Of a stretch of 64,000 bases of DNA, positions 8,370-16,952 are shown one piece after another. A program made the translations under genes and the position numbers. How positions within the stretch are numbered: the first letter of the stretch is position 1; every line of letters starts with the position of its first letter. This DNA comes from Sphingomonas adhaesiva (lineage in GTDB: Bacteria > Pseudomonadota > Alphaproteobacteria > Sphingomonadales > Sphingomonadaceae): the NCBI RefSeq assembly GCF_036946125.1, contig NZ_JAQIJT010000002.1:1548001-1612000 (forward strand), in the 5' to 3' direction. The notes beneath the pieces were generated by a model. The model was not told where the DNA came from. It saw nothing but the letters and a program-made list of their open reading frames with translations, and searched no databases.

Positions 8370-8541
8370 GGCGAAGGCGGGACCTTTGCAAAACGGGCGC
8401 AACGGCACCGAGCGCATGCCGTGCTCCTGCGCAGGCAGGAGCCCGGGGCTAGGCAGAACAACGCCTTATCGGAGCTGCAACCCTGGGCTCCCGCCTACGC
8501 AGGAGCACGGGGGAGCCTTTTGCAAAGGTCCCGCCTTCGCC
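8370..8541. repeat. intergenic nested inverted repeat, family A copy 2
   Basis: Outer arms GCGAAGGCGGGACCTTTGCA (left) and TGCAAAGGTCCCGCCTTCGC (right) are exact reverse complements. Inside them sit the inner arms GTGCTCCTGCGCAGGCAGGA and CCGCCTACGCAGGAGCAC. This nested palindrome fills most of the gap between IS copy 1 and copB. Confidence 0.85.
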
Positions 8542-8560
8542 GCGGAGGTGGGCGCCGCGG

Positions 8561-9442
8561 CTAGAACCACATCCGCACCCCCGCCACGAAGGTGGTGGCC
8601 GAAGCCCCCTCCCCCTCCGCCCGCAGGAACCGCGCCGTCCGCCCGAACGACTTCTCCCGGTTCACCCCGATATACGGCGCGAACTCGCGCGCGAATTCGT
8701 AGCGCAGCCGCAGTCCCGCCTCGATATTGGTCAGCCCCGCCCCGACAGGCGCCTCCGGCACGTCCTGCGCCGCCAGGTTCACCTCGACCGCGGGCTGCAG
8801 GATCAGCCGCTGCGTGATGCGCTGGTCGTAGCTCGCCTCCAGCCGCGCCGACACGTCGCCGCGATCCGACAGGAACGCCTGCGCGCTCACCTCGAACCAG
8901 TATGGAGCGAGCCCATCGACGCCGACGACCGCATAGGTCCGCCCGCCGCGCTGGAGATCCTGCCGCACCCCGGCCTCCAGGTTGAACCACGGGTCGAGCG
9001 CGCGCCAGTAGAGCGCCTGCACCTCGGCCTGCTCGGCACGCTCGCCGAACCTCCCCTCGCCCTCGGTCTTGATCGCGAAGCGGTTCAGGTCGCCGCCGAC
9101 CCAGCCCTCGCCCTCCCAATGATAGCCGTCGCGTCCCTTGCCGGCGCGATATTCGGCGCGGTCGAGCATCCAGCGCGAGAAGATCATCCCCCCGCTCTCC
9201 TGCTCCATCGTCTTGCGCGCGCGCGCGACGGCAGCCGGATCGTAGAAGGCGTCGGCGGCATGGTCGCGCGGCACCGCAGGCGGCGTGCCCTGCGGGATGT
9301 CGGCCGCCTCCGGCGCGGGCGCGGCCATGTCGTGCTCCGCATGATCCTGCGCCGGAGCGGGAGCGGGGGTGCCGTGCCCCATCGCCGCATGGTCCATCTG
9401 CGGCGCGGCGAGCAGCAGCGCGAGCGTGGCGAGCCCGCTCAT
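8561..9442 (-). CDS. copB: copper resistance protein B (outer membrane)
   Basis: CopB/PcoB family, 293 aa, an outer-membrane beta-barrel that helps keep copper out of the periplasm. A short hydrophobic leader is followed by a Met/His-rich stretch (MDHAAMGHGT, AEHDMAAP) likely to bind copper. The barrel part shows alternating strands such as EVQALYWRALDPWFNLEAGV and ends in a terminal aromatic (AGVRMWF), as outer-membrane barrels do. The ATG overlaps the copA stop by 4 bp, so copA-copB is one translationally coupled unit downstream of the sigma gene. Confidence 0.95.
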   Translation of the reverse strand: MSGLATLALLLAAPQMDHAAMGHGTPAPAPAQDHAEHDMAAPAPEAADIPQGTPPAVPRDHAADAFYDPAAVARARKTMEQESGGMIFSRWMLDRAEYRAGKGRDGYHWEGEGWVGGDLNRFAIKTEGEGRFGERAEQAEVQALYWRALDPWFNLEAGVRQDLQRGGRTYAVVGVDGLAPYWFEVSAQAFLSDRGDVSARLEASYDQRITQRLILQPAVEVNLAAQDVPEAPVGAGLTNIEAGLRLRYEFAREFAPYIGVNREKSFGRTARFLRAEGEGASATTFVAGVRMWF

Positions 9443-11220
9443 GCCGCGTCGCCTTCGTGGCGCACGGTGACGACGCGCATCATCCCCGTGTGCATGTGCA
9501 TCAGCATGTGACAGTGGAACGCCCAGTCGCCGATCGCATCCGCGGTCAGGTCGAAGCTGGCCTTGCCGCCGGGCAGGACGTTGACCGTATGCTTGCGCGG
9601 ATCGCTCAGCCCGGCGCCGGTGACAAGGTCGAAGAAATGGCCGTGGATGTGGATCGGATGCGGCATCATCGTGTCGTTGATGAGCGTCACGCGCACCCGC
9701 TCGTTATGGCGGAACGGGATGCGCTCCGCGCCCTCCGACAGCTTCACGCCGTCGAACGACCACATGTACCGCTCCATGTTGGCGGTCAGGTGGATGTCGA
9801 GCCGGCGCGTCGGGGTCCGCGTGTCGGTGCGCGGCGTCAGCGACTTCAGGTCGGCATAGGTCAGCACGCGATGATCGACATCCTCCAGCCCGGTGGGCTT
9901 GTCCGCGACGCGATCCGCGGGCATCGCGGACACGGTCGCCACGCCCGGCCCCGCCTTCACCGTGGGTGGCAGCAGCGCGGTGTCGCGCATCTTCATCGAA
10001 TGACCCGCCATGCTGTCGTTCGCCGGCTGGCTCAGGTCGATGACGCCGCCCTGCCCCATGTCCATGCCGGACATGTCCATCCCCATGTCCTTCATCGTCA
10101 GCAGCGGGCGCCGGCGCAGCGGCGGGATCGCCGCGACCATCCCCATCCGGGGCGCGAGCGTCGCGCGCACCAGCCCGGATCGGTCGATCGCCTCCGCCAC
10201 CAGCGCATAGGCCTGCGCCTCGGTCGGGCGGACGACCACGTCATAGGTTTCCGCGATGCCGATCTGGAACTCGTCGGTCTCGACCGGCTGGACATGCTGG
10301 CCGTCGCACTGGACAACCGTCATCGCCAGGCCGGGCACGCGCACGTTGAAATTGGTCATCGCGGAGGCGTTGACGATCCGCAGCCGCACCCGCTCGCCCG
10401 GCGCGAACAGCCCGGTCCAGTTCTCCGGCGTGCCATGCCCGTTGACCAGGAAACTGTAGGTCGAGCCGGTCACGTCGGAGATGTCGGTCGGGTCCATCCG
10501 CATCTTGCCCCAGTCGATACGCTCCTTCAGCGGCTGGTCCCGCCCCGCGAGCAGCCCCGCCAGCGTCTGCTTCTGGAAATTGTGATAGCCGCCCATCTGC
10601 TTCAGCCGCCTGAGCAGGACATGCGGGTGCACCGGGCTCCAGTCCGACAGCACGATGACATGCTCGCGCTCCGCCTGGACGGGGTCGGTGCCGGCGGGAT
10701 CGATCACGATCGGGCCGTAATGCCCCATCGCCTCCTGCATTCCCGAATGGCTGTGATACCAGTAGGTGCCCGACTGCCGGATGGGAAACTCGTAGGTGAA
10801 GGTCTCGCCGGGACGGATACCGGGGAAGCTGACGCCGGGTACCCCGTCCATCTGGAACGGCAGGATCAGCCCGTGCCAGTGGATCGACGTATCCTCCTTC
10901 AGCCGATTGGTCACCGCGAGGCGGACGTTCTGCCCCTCCTTCAGCCGGATCAGCGGCGCAGGCACCGTGCCGTTGATCGTCACCGCATGCGCCGAACGTC
11001 CGCCGGTGCCGAAGCGCGATTCCGCGACCGTCAGCGCGATCTCCTCGCCCGACAGCGTCGCACCGATGCCCCGCCCCGCGTCATGCCCCGCCCTATGCCC
11101 CGCCGACCCGCTCTGCGCCCAGGCGGGAAACGCGCCGGCGACCGCCGCACCGCCCGCAAGACGGGCAGCGCCACGGATCAGCGTGCGGCGGTCGATGGCC
11201 GCGGGACGGTCGATCGGCAT
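9439..11220 (-). CDS. copA: copper resistance multicopper oxidase CopA
   Basis: Periplasmic multicopper oxidase of the CopA/PcoA family, 593 aa, thought to oxidise Cu(I) and sequester copper. The N-terminus has a twin-arginine leader (DRRTLIRGAARLAGG, ending AWAQ). Copper sites are visible: IHWHGLIL, YWYHSHSGMQ, HPIHIHGHFFDL and AFHCHMLMHMHTGMM. A Met-rich segment (MKDMGMDMSGMDMGQGG, about residue 380) fits CopA. The 32-bp gap from the sigma gene and the overlap with copB suggest one operon. Confidence 0.97.
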   Translation of the reverse strand: MPIDRPAAIDRRTLIRGAARLAGGAAVAGAFPAWAQSGSAGHRAGHDAGRGIGATLSGEEIALTVAESRFGTGGRSAHAVTINGTVPAPLIRLKEGQNVRLAVTNRLKEDTSIHWHGLILPFQMDGVPGVSFPGIRPGETFTYEFPIRQSGTYWYHSHSGMQEAMGHYGPIVIDPAGTDPVQAEREHVIVLSDWSPVHPHVLLRRLKQMGGYHNFQKQTLAGLLAGRDQPLKERIDWGKMRMDPTDISDVTGSTYSFLVNGHGTPENWTGLFAPGERVRLRIVNASAMTNFNVRVPGLAMTVVQCDGQHVQPVETDEFQIGIAETYDVVVRPTEAQAYALVAEAIDRSGLVRATLAPRMGMVAAIPPLRRRPLLTMKDMGMDMSGMDMGQGGVIDLSQPANDSMAGHSMKMRDTALLPPTVKAGPGVATVSAMPADRVADKPTGLEDVDHRVLTYADLKSLTPRTDTRTPTRRLDIHLTANMERYMWSFDGVKLSEGAERIPFRHNERVRVTLINDTMMPHPIHIHGHFFDLVTGAGLSDPRKHTVNVLPGGKASFDLTADAIGDWAFHCHMLMHMHTGMMRVVTVRHEGDAA

Positions 11221-11252
11221 GGTAAGGGCAACTCCGGGGGGATCGTCACCGT

Positions 11253-11825
11253 CTATACGCGCGGCTCGACCTCATCCCTCAACATCGCGGACAGTTTCTG
11301 GCGCGCGCGGTAGAGCCGCGTCTCCACCGCCTTTTCGCTGATGACCAGCACCTGCGCGGTATCGGCCTGCGACAATTCCTCGATCGTGCGCAGCAGCAGC
11401 ACCTCCTTCAGCGTGTCGGGCAGCGCCGCGACCGCACGCTCGATCCGCCGCACCTCCTGCCCGGAGCGCGCCGAGGCCTCCGGATCGGGCGCGGCATCGG
11501 GCGCCTCCACGCCGTCCTCCAGCGGCCGTGCGAAGGAAAAGAACCGCCGCACCGCCGCGCGCCGCGCGCGATCGCGGCATTTGTTGATCGCGATCCGCGA
11601 CAGCCACGCGCGGAACGGTCGCGCCGCGTCGTAGCGATGCAGCGCGGCGAAGGCGGCGACGAACGTCTCCTGCACCACGTCCAGCGCCGCATCGGCATCC
11701 CCCCCGACATGCGCGCGCGCCAGCCGATAGATCGCGTCGCGATGCCGGCGCATCAGCACGGAATAGGCCGCCTGCTCCCCCTTGAGCGCGCGTGCCACAA
11801 GCCCCGCATCGTCGTCCTCCGTCAT
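11253..11825 (-). CDS. ECF RNA polymerase sigma factor (CnrH-like position)
   Basis: A 190-aa sigma-70 family extracytoplasmic-function factor. Region 2 is visible as YSVLMRRHRDAIYRLARAHV and DVVQETFVAAFAAL, with RPFRAWLSRIAINKCRDRAR; region 4 as LPDTLKEVLLLRTIEELSQA and ISEKAVETRLYRARQKL. Start ATG at 11823-11825; an earlier frame start would run into the upstream repeat. With the membrane anti-sigma candidate and periplasmic sensor upstream and copAB downstream, it most likely controls copper-responsive transcription of this cluster. Confidence 0.9.
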   Translation of the reverse strand: MTEDDDAGLVARALKGEQAAYSVLMRRHRDAIYRLARAHVGGDADAALDVVQETFVAAFAALHRYDAARPFRAWLSRIAINKCRDRARRAAVRRFFSFARPLEDGVEAPDAAPDPEASARSGQEVRRIERAVAALPDTLKEVLLLRTIEELSQADTAQVLVISEKAVETRLYRARQKLSAMLRDEVEPRV

Positions 11826-11839
11826 GCGATCACTTGACG

Positions 11840-11927
11840 TGTACCGGCGCAGGCCGGAACCCTGGGCAGCGCAAACAGACCAGTGTGGCGCTCGACCACG
11901 CAAGGCTCCGGCCTTCGCCGGAGCACC
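11840..11927. repeat. intergenic inverted repeat, family C
   Basis: The arms CCGGCGCAGGCCGGAACCCT and AAGGCTCCGGCCTTCGCCGG are near reverse complements, separated by about 40 bp. It lies between the sigma gene and the sensor gene. A related arm occurs at 58437. Confidence 0.65.
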
Positions 11928-11958
11928 GTCGTCCGCGTGGAAGACGCAACCCCGTCCC

Positions 11959-12396
11959 TCACTTGCCCGGATCGGTCAGCGCCTTGCCCACCGCCGCGTC
12001 GAACTGCGCCGCCTGATCGGGACGCAGGACGCCGCGCATCGCGAAGACGTGTTTCAGCGTCTCCTTCTGCAACTGCCCCATCGCCATATGCGAGCGATCG
12101 ACCGCGGCGGCGACGCCCGGGCCATAGCCATGCTCCCGCGCGATCGCCTGCGCCAGCCGGGCGTTGTCGGCGCGCATCTCCGCCTCCAGGACCGCGCGAC
12201 GCGTGGCGAACCCCTGCTCCAGCGCGTGGATGCGCTGCTCCTGCGCCGCGTCGAGCGTCAGCTTCTCGTGCAGGATCGCATGGATCTGGCTCTCAGCGCG
12301 CGGTGCCGGCGCCAGCCACGTCCGCGCCACCCATACGCCCGCCAGCGCCGCGGCGAAGGCGACGATCGCCACCAGCAGATAACGCCCCGCGGTCAT
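11959..12396 (-). CDS. periplasmic heavy-metal sensor, CnrX-like
   Basis: A 145-aa protein with one N-terminal membrane anchor (YLLVAIVAFAAALAGVWVA) and a helical periplasmic domain with His, Met and acidic residues (HAILHEKLTLDAAQEQRIHA; DRSHMAMGQLQKETLKHVFA). This is the layout of CnrX/CpxP-like metal sensors, which are anchored and release the anti-sigma factor on metal binding. It is 3 bp from the anti-sigma candidate upstream and 133 bp from the sigma gene downstream. The metal is inferred to be copper from the neighbours. Confidence 0.8.
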   Translation of the reverse strand: MTAGRYLLVAIVAFAAALAGVWVARTWLAPAPRAESQIHAILHEKLTLDAAQEQRIHALEQGFATRRAVLEAEMRADNARLAQAIAREHGYGPGVAAAVDRSHMAMGQLQKETLKHVFAMRGVLRPDQAAQFDAAVGKALTDPGK

Positions 12397-12399
12397 CCC

Positions 12400-12660
12400 C
12401 TAGCGGTCCAGCAGCCGCGACGGCGCGAAATCCGACATGCCCAGCACCGCGGGGCTGGCCGCGGCGGGGGTACCCGGCACGGTCGTGCCCACCACCCCGA
12501 CGCCCAGCGCCACCACCGCCGCCAGCATCACGCTGCGCCGCGCATGGACCGCCGCCCGCCGCGCCGCGACGCCGGTCATCACCGTCGCCTCCATCTCCGC
12601 CAGTCGCGGATCGCCCGGCGCCTCGCGCATCGCCTCCAGCATCCGATCGATATCGCTCAT
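12400..12660 (-). CDS. short membrane protein, likely anti-sigma factor (CnrY-like)
   Basis: An 86-aa protein with a cytoplasmic N-terminus (MSDIDRMLEAMREAPGDPRL), a basic stretch, one membrane segment (SVMLAAVVALGVGVVGTTV) and a short periplasmic tail. Size, topology and position before a CnrX-like sensor and an ECF sigma gene match CnrY, which holds sigma at the membrane. I rely on position rather than clear sequence identity. It is the first gene of the leftward unit, divergent from copC. Confidence 0.65.
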   Translation of the reverse strand: MSDIDRMLEAMREAPGDPRLAEMEATVMTGVAARRAAVHARRSVMLAAVVALGVGVVGTTVPGTPAAASPAVLGMSDFAPSRLLDR

Positions 12661-12804
12661 CGCGCACCTCCCATCTCATCGCGATTACGCCGCGGCCGGC
12701 GTCACCCCTTGTCTCCCGCCGAAAAAATCGCGCGGGGGTGAGGGGCGCGCCGGATCGCTGCGTATCGCTTCGGATCGCAACCCTGTCGACCTCGGAGAAT
12801 GTCC

Positions 12805-13182
12805 ATGCGCCACGTCCTCATCGCCGCCGCCGCTCTGGCCGCCATCCTGCCGGGTGCCGCGCTCGCCCATCCCAAGCTGCTGAGCGCCACCCCCGCCGCC
12901 AACGCCACGGTGGCGAAGCCGACGAAGCTGTCGCTGACCTTTTCCGAGAAGCTGCTCGCGCCGATGAGCAACGTCGAGCTGGTGATGACCGGGATGCCCG
13001 GCATGGCCAATCACGCGCCGATGCCGATCAAGGGCTTCAGGACCGCGGTCGAGGGCGACGGCAAGACGCTGGCCGTCACGCTGCCGCGCGCGCTGCCCGC
13101 GGGCACCTACGACCTGACCTGGCACGTCGTCGCCGCCGACCAGCACAAGGTCGAGGGGCAGTACAGCTTCACCGTCAAGTAA
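12805..13182 (+). CDS. copC: periplasmic copper-binding protein CopC
   Basis: CopC/PcoC family, 125 aa. A signal peptide (MRHVLIAAAALAAILPGAALA) leaves His as the first mature residue (HPKLLSATPA), which ligates Cu(II) in CopC proteins. The C-terminal AADQHKVEGQ carries the other Asp and His ligands. Met residues in MTGMPGMANHAPMP may add a Cu(I) site. The ATG at 12805 has GGAG 7 bp before it; ATG at 12799 is too close to that site. It is followed by copD. Confidence 0.94.
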   Translation: MRHVLIAAAALAAILPGAALAHPKLLSATPAANATVAKPTKLSLTFSEKLLAPMSNVELVMTGMPGMANHAPMPIKGFRTAVEGDGKTLAVTLPRALPAGTYDLTWHVVAADQHKVEGQYSFTVK

Positions 13183-13212
13183 GCCGCGACCGCAAGGGGG
13201 GCCGGAAGGGGC

Positions 13213-14079
13213 ATGGACGCGATCCTCATCGCCGCGCGCCTCGCGCTGTACGTCGATCTCGCCGCGCTCGCCGGCCTCCCCATGTTCTGGTGGAGCATGG
13301 CGGACCTTACGATGACGCCGGCCCGCCGCATCGCGCTGGCGGGGCTGGCGCTCGGGGGGCTGGCGCTGTCCGCGTTCTGGCTGATCGCCAGCGCCGCGGC
13401 GATGGCGGGGACGCCGCCGTTTCCCGCCGATGCGGACCTCATCGCCACGCTGCTGCGCGACACCCCGATCGGCAGCGTGATGGCGTGGCGTGCCGCGGCG
13501 CTCGCCATCGTGCTCCTGCTGCTCGCGGTGGTGCCGCGCGCCCCCGCGGTGGCGATCGCCGCGGCCGGCGCGGCGGCGACCCTCGCCGGTGTCGGCCATG
13601 CCGGCGCCGGAGAGGGCGCGGCCGGCTGGCTGCACTGCGTTGCCGACGGCTTGCACGCCGTCGCCGCCGCGGGGTGGTTCGGCGCGCTGCTCGCGCTCAC
13701 CGGCGGCGTGCTCGGGCGCGCGTCGTCCTACCGCTCGACCTACGCGCTCCATCGCTTCTCGCTCTTCGGCACCGTCTTCGTCGCGACGCTGGTGGTCACC
13801 GGCGCGATCAACACCGTGATGATCGCCGGCATCGCCGAGCTGCCGAGGCTCGCGTCCACGCTCTACGGCCGGTTGCTGATCGCGAAGCTCGCGCTGTTCG
13901 GCGCCATGCTGCTGCTCGCCGCGACGAACCGCTGGCGCCTCACGCCGCGGCTGGTGCGAGAGGGGGCCGCGGCGATCCCCGCCCTGCGGCGCTCGCTGGC
14001 GGTGGAAACCGCGCTCGCGCTGGCGATCATGATCCTCGTCGCCGCGCTCGGCACGCTGGACCCGACCGCCGCGCCGTAG
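13213..14079 (+). CDS. copD: copper homeostasis membrane protein CopD
   Basis: A 288-aa inner-membrane protein of the CopD/PcoD family with about eight hydrophobic segments, thought to move copper inwards with CopC. Conserved features include GHAGAGEGAAGWLHCVADGLH and AAGWFGALLALTGG (family His residues near helix ends), then GALNT-like TGAINTVMIAG and LYGRLLIAKLALFGAMLLLA. It lies 30 bp after copC, almost certainly in the same operon. Confidence 0.93.
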   Translation: MDAILIAARLALYVDLAALAGLPMFWWSMADLTMTPARRIALAGLALGGLALSAFWLIASAAAMAGTPPFPADADLIATLLRDTPIGSVMAWRAAALAIVLLLLAVVPRAPAVAIAAAGAAATLAGVGHAGAGEGAAGWLHCVADGLHAVAAAGWFGALLALTGGVLGRASSYRSTYALHRFSLFGTVFVATLVVTGAINTVMIAGIAELPRLASTLYGRLLIAKLALFGAMLLLAATNRWRLTPRLVREGAAAIPALRRSLAVETALALAIMILVAALGTLDPTAAP

Positions 14080-14100
14080 CGCACGCGGCCGGGCCGCCGC

Positions 14101-14475
14101 TCACTTCGCCTCGAACGTCCCGAAGGTGCGCATCCCCGTCGCCCTGTCGGACAGCGTCACCAGCACCTTCGATCCCGCCGGGGCGACCAGACCCGCCGCG
14201 GTCAGGTGATTGCCCTCGACCGCGACCAGCGGCGCCTCGGTCCTCGCGCCGTTCGCGGCCGTGACCGTCACCTTGCCGCCATAGCCCGACGCCGCCAGCG
14301 GCGTATCGTCGTCGGTCAGGTAGACGTCGACGCCGGTCGCGCCGGTGACGAGTTCCACCCCCGTCTCGCTCACTTCCTGGATCTGCCCGCCGTGGCGCGC
14401 ATTCAGCGCACCATGCGCCTGAAGCGCCGCGGGGGCGGTCGCGACCAGCACCGCCAGCATCATCGTCGTCTTCAT
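14101..14475 (-). CDS. secreted protein of unknown function in copper region
   Basis: A 124-aa protein with a signal peptide (MKTTMMLAVLVATAPAALQA) and a beta-rich mature part beginning HGALNARHGGQIQEVSETGV. The histidines at the start of the mature chain could bind metal. No firm family was recognised. The ATG at 14473-14475 has GGAG 8 bp upstream; a GTG at 14484 overlapping the preceding stop is the alternative. It is coupled to the DUF4198 gene and convergent with copD. Confidence 0.7.
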   Translation of the reverse strand: MKTTMMLAVLVATAPAALQAHGALNARHGGQIQEVSETGVELVTGATGVDVYLTDDDTPLAASGYGGKVTVTAANGARTEAPLVAVEGNHLTAAGLVAPAGSKVLVTLSDRATGMRTFGTFEAK

Positions 14476-14480
14476 GACGC

Positions 14481-15224
14481 TCACTCCGGCTTGTGCGGCA
14501 GGACGAACGACAGCGACGCGCTGTGCTCGACGCGATCGACCTTGGTCCTGTCGTCGGCCGGACCGTCATAGATCGCCATCAGGACGTTCAGCCCCTGGTT
14601 GCGCACCTTGATCGTCGCGGTACCGTCCGCGGCGGTCTTCACCCCGACCGCATCGGGATCGTTGATATAGTCGGACAGGATCGTCACCCCCGCGACCGGC
14701 TTGCCCATGTACAACGCGCGCACGCGCATCGGCGCGCCCATCTGCTGCGGGATGGCGATGTCGACCGGCACCAGCTGGAGCGAGTGGCCCGGCAGCAGCG
14801 GCACCGGCTTCGTCGGCGGCTGCGTCAGGTGGACGGCATATTTGATCGTCCGCTCGGAAAAGGTCGCGCCCGGCGCCTCGTCGCGTCCCTTGTTGACGAA
14901 ATGGCCGTCGGGCATCCTGCTCCACATGCCATAGTTCATCACCGCCGCCACCGCGGCGACCGGCGCCTCGCTGTCGACCAGCGGGATCGGCCCCGCGATC
15001 CGCAGCGACGTCTTCACCGGCGCCCAGTCCGCGTCATAGCCGGTGATCGAATTGACCAGCGGCACGCGCTTCACCGCGTCAAGGTCGTCCGCGCCAACGC
15101 CGTAGATGAAGGCGAGCTGCCTGGCGCGCTGTGCGAACCAGATCGCGTGCGCGTCGAGCGGCATCGACGCCGCCAAGGTCACGGCCGCCGCCGCCCCCGA
15201 CAGAACCACGTGACGAAGCTTCAT
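14481..15224 (-). CDS. DUF4198 periplasmic protein
   Basis: A 247-aa protein with a signal peptide (MKLRHVVLSGAAAAVTLAAS, cut near DAHA) followed by HAIWFAQRARQLAFIYGVGA, typical of DUF4198/NikM-like periplasmic proteins often linked to metal uptake. The C-terminal part (MRVRALYMGKPVAGVTILSD, ADGTATIKV) is a carboxypeptidase-regulatory-like beta domain. GGGAGGG lies 4 bp before the ATG at 15222-15224. A role in metal handling fits the neighbours but is not proven. Confidence 0.78.
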   Translation of the reverse strand: MKLRHVVLSGAAAAVTLAASMPLDAHAIWFAQRARQLAFIYGVGADDLDAVKRVPLVNSITGYDADWAPVKTSLRIAGPIPLVDSEAPVAAVAAVMNYGMWSRMPDGHFVNKGRDEAPGATFSERTIKYAVHLTQPPTKPVPLLPGHSLQLVPVDIAIPQQMGAPMRVRALYMGKPVAGVTILSDYINDPDAVGVKTAADGTATIKVRNQGLNVLMAIYDGPADDRTKVDRVEHSASLSFVLPHKPE

Positions 15225-15443
15225 TCCACCCTCCCTGGCCGTAGCTGACGACGCCGATGCTACCGGCCGCTCCGACAGGATCATGCCGTATCGGACGACC
15301 CCGAGGCATTATATTGCAAATCCTGCGCCGGATCAGGCATCCCGTCGTGTCGGTTGCGCGGCCGCCTGCGCGCACGATATGGCGATGTCACTGCGTTGTT
15401 TCCCAAGACTCCTCAAGCGCGGCGCCCAGGACGCTCTCACTTG

Positions 15444-16952
15444 ATGCCAGCCACCACGCCGATGCCCCCCATGACCGTCTCGACCGGCACCCCTGGCCTC
15501 GACCGCATCCTGCGCGGCGGGTTGCCGCGTCACCGGCTCTACCTGCTGGAAGGCTCGCCGGGGTCGGGCAAGACGACGATGGCGCTCCAGTTCCTGCGGG
15601 CGGGCGTCGCGGCGGGGGAGCGGGTCCTCTACATCACCCTGTCGGAAACGCGCGAGGAGCTGGATCAGGTCGCCGCGTCGCACGGCTGGACGCTCGCCGC
15701 GTTCGACGTCGTCGAACTGAACGCGGTCGACGGCATCTTCGGCAGCGGACGCGAGCAATCGATCCTCCACGCCTGGGAAACCGAGCTGGGGGAGACGATC
15801 CGCCTGATCGAGGGCGAGGTCGATCGCGTCCGCCCCACCCGCGTCGTGTTCGACAGCCTGTCGGAAATGCGCCTGCTGGCGCAGGACCCGCTGCGCTACC
15901 GGCGGCAGGTGCTCGCGCTGAAGCAATTCTTCGCCACGCGCGCGATCACCGTGATGCTGATCGACGACATGACCGCGGGCGACGCCAGCGACACGCATCT
16001 GCACAGCCTGTGCCACGGCGTCATCACGCTGGAGCGGCTGACGCTCGACTTCGGCGCGGCGCGGCGACGGTTGCAGGTGCAGAAGCTGCGCGGCGTGAAT
16101 TTCGGAGCGGGCTTCCACGACCTGACCATCCATACCGGCGGGATCGACGTTCACCCGCGGCTGATCGCGGCGGATCATCACAAGACCTTCGTGGGCGAGG
16201 CGGTGTCGAGCGGCGTGCCCGCGCTGGATGCGCTGCTCGGCGGTGGCCCGCTGCGCGGCACCTCGACGTTGGTGACGGGGCCGAGCGGGACGGGCAAGAC
16301 CACGATCGCGCTGCAATATCTTCACGCCGCCTGTCATCGCGGCGAGCGGGCGACCATGTATCAGCTCGACGAGCGGATCGGGACGCTGCTGACCCGTGCG
16401 CAAGCCTTCGCCCTCGACCTGGAACCGCTGATCGACGCCGGCTGCCTCAGGATCGAGCAGATCGATCCTGCCGAAATGTCGCCCGGCGAGTTCGCCGGGC
16501 GCGTCCGGCGCGAGGTGGAGGAGCGCGGCGCCGGGATGATCGTGATCGACAGCCTGTACGGCTATCTGGCGGCGATGCCGCAGGAACAGCAATTGATCCT
16601 GCAGCTGCACGAACTGCTGTCCTATCTGAACCAGCAGGGCGTCGCCACGATCCTCGTCAACCCGCAACAGGGGTTGATCGGGTCGATGCAGAACACGCTC
16701 AACGTGTCCTACGTGGCCGATGCGGTCGTGCTGCTGCGCTTCTTCGAGGCGGACGGGCGCATCCGCAAGGCGGTCTCCGTGCTGAAGAACCGCGCCGGCG
16801 CGCACGAGGATACGATCCGCGAGTTCCGCATCGACGGCGGGGGCGTTCGCGTCGGCGCGCCGTTGAGCGACTTCATCGGCGTGTTGAGCGGCACGCCGCG
16901 CTACACGGGGGACCGGGCACCGCTGCTGGAAGATCGACCGCATGGGGCATAG
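15444..16952 (+). CDS. KaiC-like double-domain RecA ATPase
   Basis: A 502-aa protein with two RecA-like domains as in KaiC. The first has Walker A GSPGSGKTTMAL (about residue 37), the second GPSGTGKTTIAL (about 280). The C-terminus RIRKAVSVLKNRAGAHEDTI followed by REFRI matches KaiC. Where cyanobacterial KaiC has the phosphorylated Ser-Thr pair, this protein reads VSYVAD, that is Ser-Tyr. No kaiA or kaiB is nearby; a hybrid histidine kinase overlaps its end by 11 bp. Proteobacterial KaiC homologues often pair with kinases in stress or timing roles. Start ATG at 15444; the ATGs a few codons later are alternatives. Confidence 0.88.
   Translation: MPATTPMPPMTVSTGTPGLDRILRGGLPRHRLYLLEGSPGSGKTTMALQFLRAGVAAGERVLYITLSETREELDQVAASHGWTLAAFDVVELNAVDGIFGSGREQSILHAWETELGETIRLIEGEVDRVRPTRVVFDSLSEMRLLAQDPLRYRRQVLALKQFFATRAITVMLIDDMTAGDASDTHLHSLCHGVITLERLTLDFGAARRRLQVQKLRGVNFGAGFHDLTIHTGGIDVHPRLIAADHHKTFVGEAVSSGVPALDALLGGGPLRGTSTLVTGPSGTGKTTIALQYLHAACHRGERATMYQLDERIGTLLTRAQAFALDLEPLIDAGCLRIEQIDPAEMSPGEFAGRVRREVEERGAGMIVIDSLYGYLAAMPQEQQLILQLHELLSYLNQQGVATILVNPQQGLIGSMQNTLNVSYVADAVVLLRFFEADGRIRKAVSVLKNRAGAHEDTIREFRIDGGGVRVGAPLSDFIGVLSGTPRYTGDRAPLLEDRPHGA

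Noticed and set aside
12661..12804. Specific ECF-sigma promoter between the anti-sigma candidate and copC
   Set aside because: I looked for a shared -35/-10 pair in both directions and found none convincing enough to mark.
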